The position numbers were made by a program, and so were the translations under genes. The notes under the pieces were generated by a model. The model worked only from the letters and a program-made list of their open reading frames with translations. It had not been told where the DNA came from and ran no database searches. A stretch of DNA of 16,413 nt from Candidatus Rokuibacteriota bacterium (lineage in GTDB: Bacteria > Methylomirabilota > Methylomirabilia > Rokubacteriales > CSP1-6), in assembly GCA_016201575.1 (NCBI GenBank), contig JACQCN010000198.1, positions 1-16,413 on the forward strand, read 5' to 3'. This document shows, piece after piece, positions 13,984 through 16,413 of the stretch; position 1 is the stretch's first letter; each line of letters begins with the position of its first letter.

Positions 13984-15206
13984 TGCCCGCTCCGGTCCCG
14001 ACGTCGCGCGCGAGGAGCCCACGCCTCACCGGGCTCCTCGCGCTCCTGCTCCTCGCCCTCGGGCCGGCCGCCGCGCGGGCCCACGACCCGAGCGCGTGGG
14101 GCGGGCTCTTCCGCTCTCGTGACGCCGGCGCCACCTGGTTCCCCGCCAACCAGGGGCGCTTCGTGAGCGGCGCCATCGCGCTGGCGATCAGCCCCACCGA
14201 CGTCACGCACCTCCTGCTCGCGACCGACACCGGCCTCCTGCGGTCACGCAACGCCGGGCGCGACTGGACCGTCGAGGCGCCCACCGTGCTCCTGGGGGCG
14301 GTCCTCGCGGTCGCGTTCGACCGCGACGGGCTCCGGGCGCTGGCGTCGACGGCCCTCGGCATCTACCGGACCGACGACGGCGTGGCGTGGCGTCAGGTGC
14401 GCGCCCCCGATGGCCTGGCGCCGGCCCGCGCGATCGTGCCGGGCGGAGCGGCCGGAAGGGTCTACATCGCCGGCTTCAACGGGCTCGCGCGGAGCGAGGA
14501 CTGGGGCGGGTCGTGGGCGAGCGTGGCCGAGGGCTTGCCCGAGACGCCGGTCACGTCGCTCACGGTCGTTCCCGGATCCCCGGACGCCGTCTACGCGGTC
14601 GCCGGCGGCCGCCTGATGGCGAGCGCCGATGCCGGCCGAACTTGGCAGCCCCGTGACAGCGGCTTGCCCGCCGGCGCCGTCGACGCGGTGGCCCTGGACC
14701 CGCGCGAGGCGCGGCGCCTCTGGGCCGCGGGCGCCGACCGCCTGTTTGACAGCGAGGACGCCGGGACGAGCTGGCGGCCGGTCGGCCGTCCGCTCGTCGA
14801 GCCGAGCACCACGGTACGCGGGATCGCCGTCTCGGTGTCCAGGACCGCGATCGTGCTCGCGACCGATCGCGGCCTCTATCGCAGCGCGGACCGCGGCGAG
14901 CGCTGGGAGTTGCTCGCCGAGAACCTGCCGGTGCACCTGGAAGCGGGGCTGCTCGTCCGCGACCCCGCCGATCCTGCCACGCTCTACGCGGGCTTCGCCC
15001 TGACACCGTACACCGAGATGTGGCGGCTGGCGGCGGAGGGCGGGAACCTCCTCGGGCGCCTGGATTGGGTGAGCCTCGCGGGCGGCGTGGTCTTCCTGAT
15101 CGTCCTGGGCCTCGGGTCCGCGATGCTGCTCCGGCGGCTCGCGCGCTACTACCGGGCGCCGGCGCCGCTGAAGCCGGGCGGGCGCGTCGGAGAGACGACG
15201 CGGTGA
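13983..15206 (+). CDS. Membrane-anchored BNR/Asp-box beta-propeller
   Basis: This 407-residue protein has an N-terminal signal peptide (LTGLLALLLLALGPAAARA), then seven Asp-box-like repeats of the type RSxDxGxxW: SRDAGATW, SRNAGRDW, TDDGVAWR, SEDWGGSW, SADAGRTW, SEDAGTSW and SADRGERW. They would form a seven-bladed propeller like sialidase/YCF48/sortilin-type proteins. A transmembrane segment near the end (LAGGVVFLIVLGLGSAMLL) and a basic tail would anchor it with the propeller outside. No sialidase catalytic residues can be assigned, so a binding or scaffold role is more likely. The GTG start at 13983 is chosen from the signal peptide and the one-base overlap with the lactonase-like gene; the open frame upstream of it is a shadow of that gene. 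The stop overlaps the next GTG by 4 bp. Confidence 0.85.
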   Translation: MPAPVPTSRARSPRLTGLLALLLLALGPAAARAHDPSAWGGLFRSRDAGATWFPANQGRFVSGAIALAISPTDVTHLLLATDTGLLRSRNAGRDWTVEAPTVLLGAVLAVAFDRDGLRALASTALGIYRTDDGVAWRQVRAPDGLAPARAIVPGGAAGRVYIAGFNGLARSEDWGGSWASVAEGLPETPVTSLTVVPGSPDAVYAVAGGRLMASADAGRTWQPRDSGLPAGAVDAVALDPREARRLWAAGADRLFDSEDAGTSWRPVGRPLVEPSTTVRGIAVSVSRTAIVLATDRGLYRSADRGERWELLAENLPVHLEAGLLVRDPADPATLYAGFALTPYTEMWRLAAEGGNLLGRLDWVSLAGGVVFLIVLGLGSAMLLRRLARYYRAPAPLKPGGRVGETTR

Positions 15207-16201
15207 GCGCGGGGGCTTTCGCCAGGGCCGGGGTCGGCCGGCGCTGGCTCTGGGTCGCGGCCGCCGTGCTCGTGGTCGTGGCCGTCGGCGTCGGCGGCTG
15301 GCGGTGGTGGACCCACCGTGGCTTCGAGGAGTACCGGATGCTCCGGGAGACGGACATTCCCACCGCCGTCGCCGTCGCCCCCGACGGCACCGTCTGGTTC
15401 ACGATCGAGCTCGCGGACGCGATCGGCCGGCTGCGGGACGGGCGGATCGAGCGCCTGCCCAAGGGCAAGCAGAACGTCGAGCCGATGGGCCTCGCCGTCG
15501 ACGCCGAGGGCAACGCCTGGTTCACCGACAGCCCCGCCCGCGCGATCTCGCGCATCTCGCCGGCCGGCGCGATCACCTCGTACCCGCTGGCAACGCCGAT
15601 CGCCAGGCTCGCGCGGCTCGCGCTCGCGCCCGACGGCGCGGTGTGGTTCGCCGACGGCACCACGTTCAGCATCACGCGGCTCAAGGAGGGCGTCTTCACG
15701 CGCCACGAGCTGAGCTCCTTCCGCGCGGGTCCCTTCGGCGTCGCGGTGGACCGGCAGGGCACCGCGTGGGCCACGCTCCAGAACGTGAACCGGCTGGCGC
15801 GGATCGCCCCAGGCGGCGAGCTGGCCGAGATCGACGTGCCGACGCGGGCGAGCAACCCGACCGACGTCGCCGTCGACGGCAGCGGCGCCGTGTGGTTCCT
15901 CGAATTCCGCACCAACAAGGTCGGGCGCTACGCGGAGGGCCGCTTCACCGAGTTCAAGGTGCCGACGCCGCGCGCGGGCCTGACCGCGATCGCGACCGCC
16001 CCCGACGGCGCCGTGTGGTTCACGGAGCTGCGCGCCCACGGGCTCGGGCGCCTGCGCGACGGTGTGATGACCGAGTTCCGCGTGCCCCGCGGCGACGCGC
16101 GCCCCTTCGGCATCGCCGTGGACCGCGCCAACAACGTCTGGTACACCGACCTCGCCGGCTACCTGGGGATGCTCTCGGCCGCCCGCGCCACCGCGCGCTA
16201 G
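15203..16201 (+). CDS. Membrane-anchored virginiamycin B lyase (Vgb)-like beta-propeller
   Basis: This 332-residue protein starts with a single transmembrane anchor (WLWVAAAVLVVVAVGVGGW, about 15-33) and continues with seven repeats of the form PxGxAVDxxGxxWFT: PDGTVWFT, AEGNAWFT, PDGAVWFA, RQGTAWAT, GSGAVWFL, PDGAVWFT and RANNVWYT. This is the seven-bladed propeller seen in streptogramin lyase Vgb and many related proteins. The catalytic His/Glu set of Vgb is not evident, so it is unlikely to be an antibiotic lyase; a binding or sensing role outside the membrane is plausible. The GTG at 15203 overlaps the stop of the Asp-box propeller gene (GTGA). Together they place two different propellers in the same operon. 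Confidence 0.85.
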   Translation: MSAGAFARAGVGRRWLWVAAAVLVVVAVGVGGWRWWTHRGFEEYRMLRETDIPTAVAVAPDGTVWFTIELADAIGRLRDGRIERLPKGKQNVEPMGLAVDAEGNAWFTDSPARAISRISPAGAITSYPLATPIARLARLALAPDGAVWFADGTTFSITRLKEGVFTRHELSSFRAGPFGVAVDRQGTAWATLQNVNRLARIAPGGELAEIDVPTRASNPTDVAVDGSGAVWFLEFRTNKVGRYAEGRFTEFKVPTPRAGLTAIATAPDGAVWFTELRAHGLGRLRDGVMTEFRVPRGDARPFGIAVDRANNVWYTDLAGYLGMLSAARATAR

Positions 16202-16243
16202 GACACGCGGAGCCGGGCGGGATCGAGCATCCCCCCAGGGCCG

Positions 16244-16375
16244 TTGCGCCGGCAAAGCCGGCACTCGATAGTCGGAGGGGGCCTCGACGGCCCCCTCCGA
16301 GCCTCCCCCAAGAACCGACTTGCGCTGGCCAAGCCGGCGCTCGAACACGCGGCGCCGGGGGTGCGATTGGCTCAC
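16244..16375 (+). repeat. Intergenic repeat, tandem copies 2 and 3
   Basis: Two related units lie 76 bp apart, one starting at 16244 (TTGCGCCGGCAAAGCCGGC) and one at 16320 (TTGCGCTGGCCAAGCCGGC). Each is followed by a CTCGA-containing tail. The second unit matches the copy at 9035-9115, best over 16332-16375. Between the units sits a perfect terminator hairpin. A shorter echo, GCCGCGCTCGAACCGG, occurs near 16386-16401. Confidence 0.7.
16272..16300 (+). terminator. Perfect 12-bp hairpin inside the intergenic repeat
   Basis: TCGGAGGGGGCC at 16272-16283 pairs fully with GGCCCCCTCCGA at 16289-16300 around a TCGAC loop, 71 bp after the last stop codon. No U-tract follows. It probably ends the four-gene exported-protein operon and is part of the repeat element. 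Confidence 0.6.
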
Positions 16376-16413
16376 ACGCCCGACGCCGCGCTCGAACCGG
16401 TGAGTAGTCCGAC

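Noticed and set aside
15020..15202. Upstream extension of the Vgb-like frame
   Set aside because: It overlaps the Asp-box propeller gene in another frame; the GTG at 15203 followed by a membrane anchor is the better start.
1..16413. CRISPR arrays, tRNA, rRNA and prophage genes
   Set aside because: I found no regularly spaced short repeats, no tRNA-like cloverleaf with a T-loop motif, no rRNA segment and no phage structural or integrase gene.

Overview
This is a GC-rich bacterial chromosome window of ordinary gene density. The high GC, the many GTG starts with short overlaps, and the mix of a MetE-domain protein, a luciferase-like oxidoreductase, an acetamidase/formamidase and exported beta-propellers resemble uncultivated soil lineages such as Candidatus Rokubacteria/Methylomirabilota. 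That placement is inference from gene style; there is no rRNA or other marker here to confirm it.

Left part (1-4082). The window opens inside the 3' end of glnE (glutamine synthetase adenylyltransferase), which overlaps polA by 8 bp. The polymerase has intact 5'-nuclease and polymerase motifs. Its 3'-5' exonuclease residues look lost, and it carries a Tyr at the O-helix position that is usually Phe. Facing polA on the minus strand is a two-gene unit of a winged-helix regulator and a nucleotidyltransferase-fold protein. The genes overlap by 4 bp, and a -10 box lies so close to the first ATG that the mRNA may be leaderless.

Middle (4083-9031). A single-domain MetE-like zinc methyltransferase ends at a perfect hairpin. 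Beyond it lies a wrecked minus-strand remnant of an Ldh_2 (YbiC/HcxB-type) dehydrogenase with a one-base frameshift. Next come an ECF sigma factor and an overlapping gene for an unusual alkylation-repair protein: an O6-alkylguanine-DNA methyltransferase domain followed by an Ada-type four-cysteine zinc domain, the reverse of the classical Ada order. A 318-bp gap then holds a TTGACA promoter, several perfect stems and a strong U-tract terminator, which together look like a small structured RNA gene. An alpha/beta hydrolase and a luciferase-like oxidoreductase follow, coupled by an ATGA overlap.

Right part (9032-16413). A gap of about 780 bp without a credible gene starts with one copy of an intergenic repeat that recurs at the right edge of the window. 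It leads into a Tat-signal acetamidase/formamidase and a NicO/UreH-type metal transporter with a His-rich loop. A 178-bp palindromic MITE-like element sits next, only 7 bp upstream of a near-consensus promoter. That promoter drives four exported or membrane-anchored proteins: a small helical protein, an AHL-lactonase-like metallo-beta-lactamase, a seven-Asp-box propeller with a C-terminal anchor, and a Vgb-like seven-repeat propeller with an N-terminal anchor. The window closes with a perfect 12-bp terminator hairpin embedded in tandem copies of the intergenic repeat.
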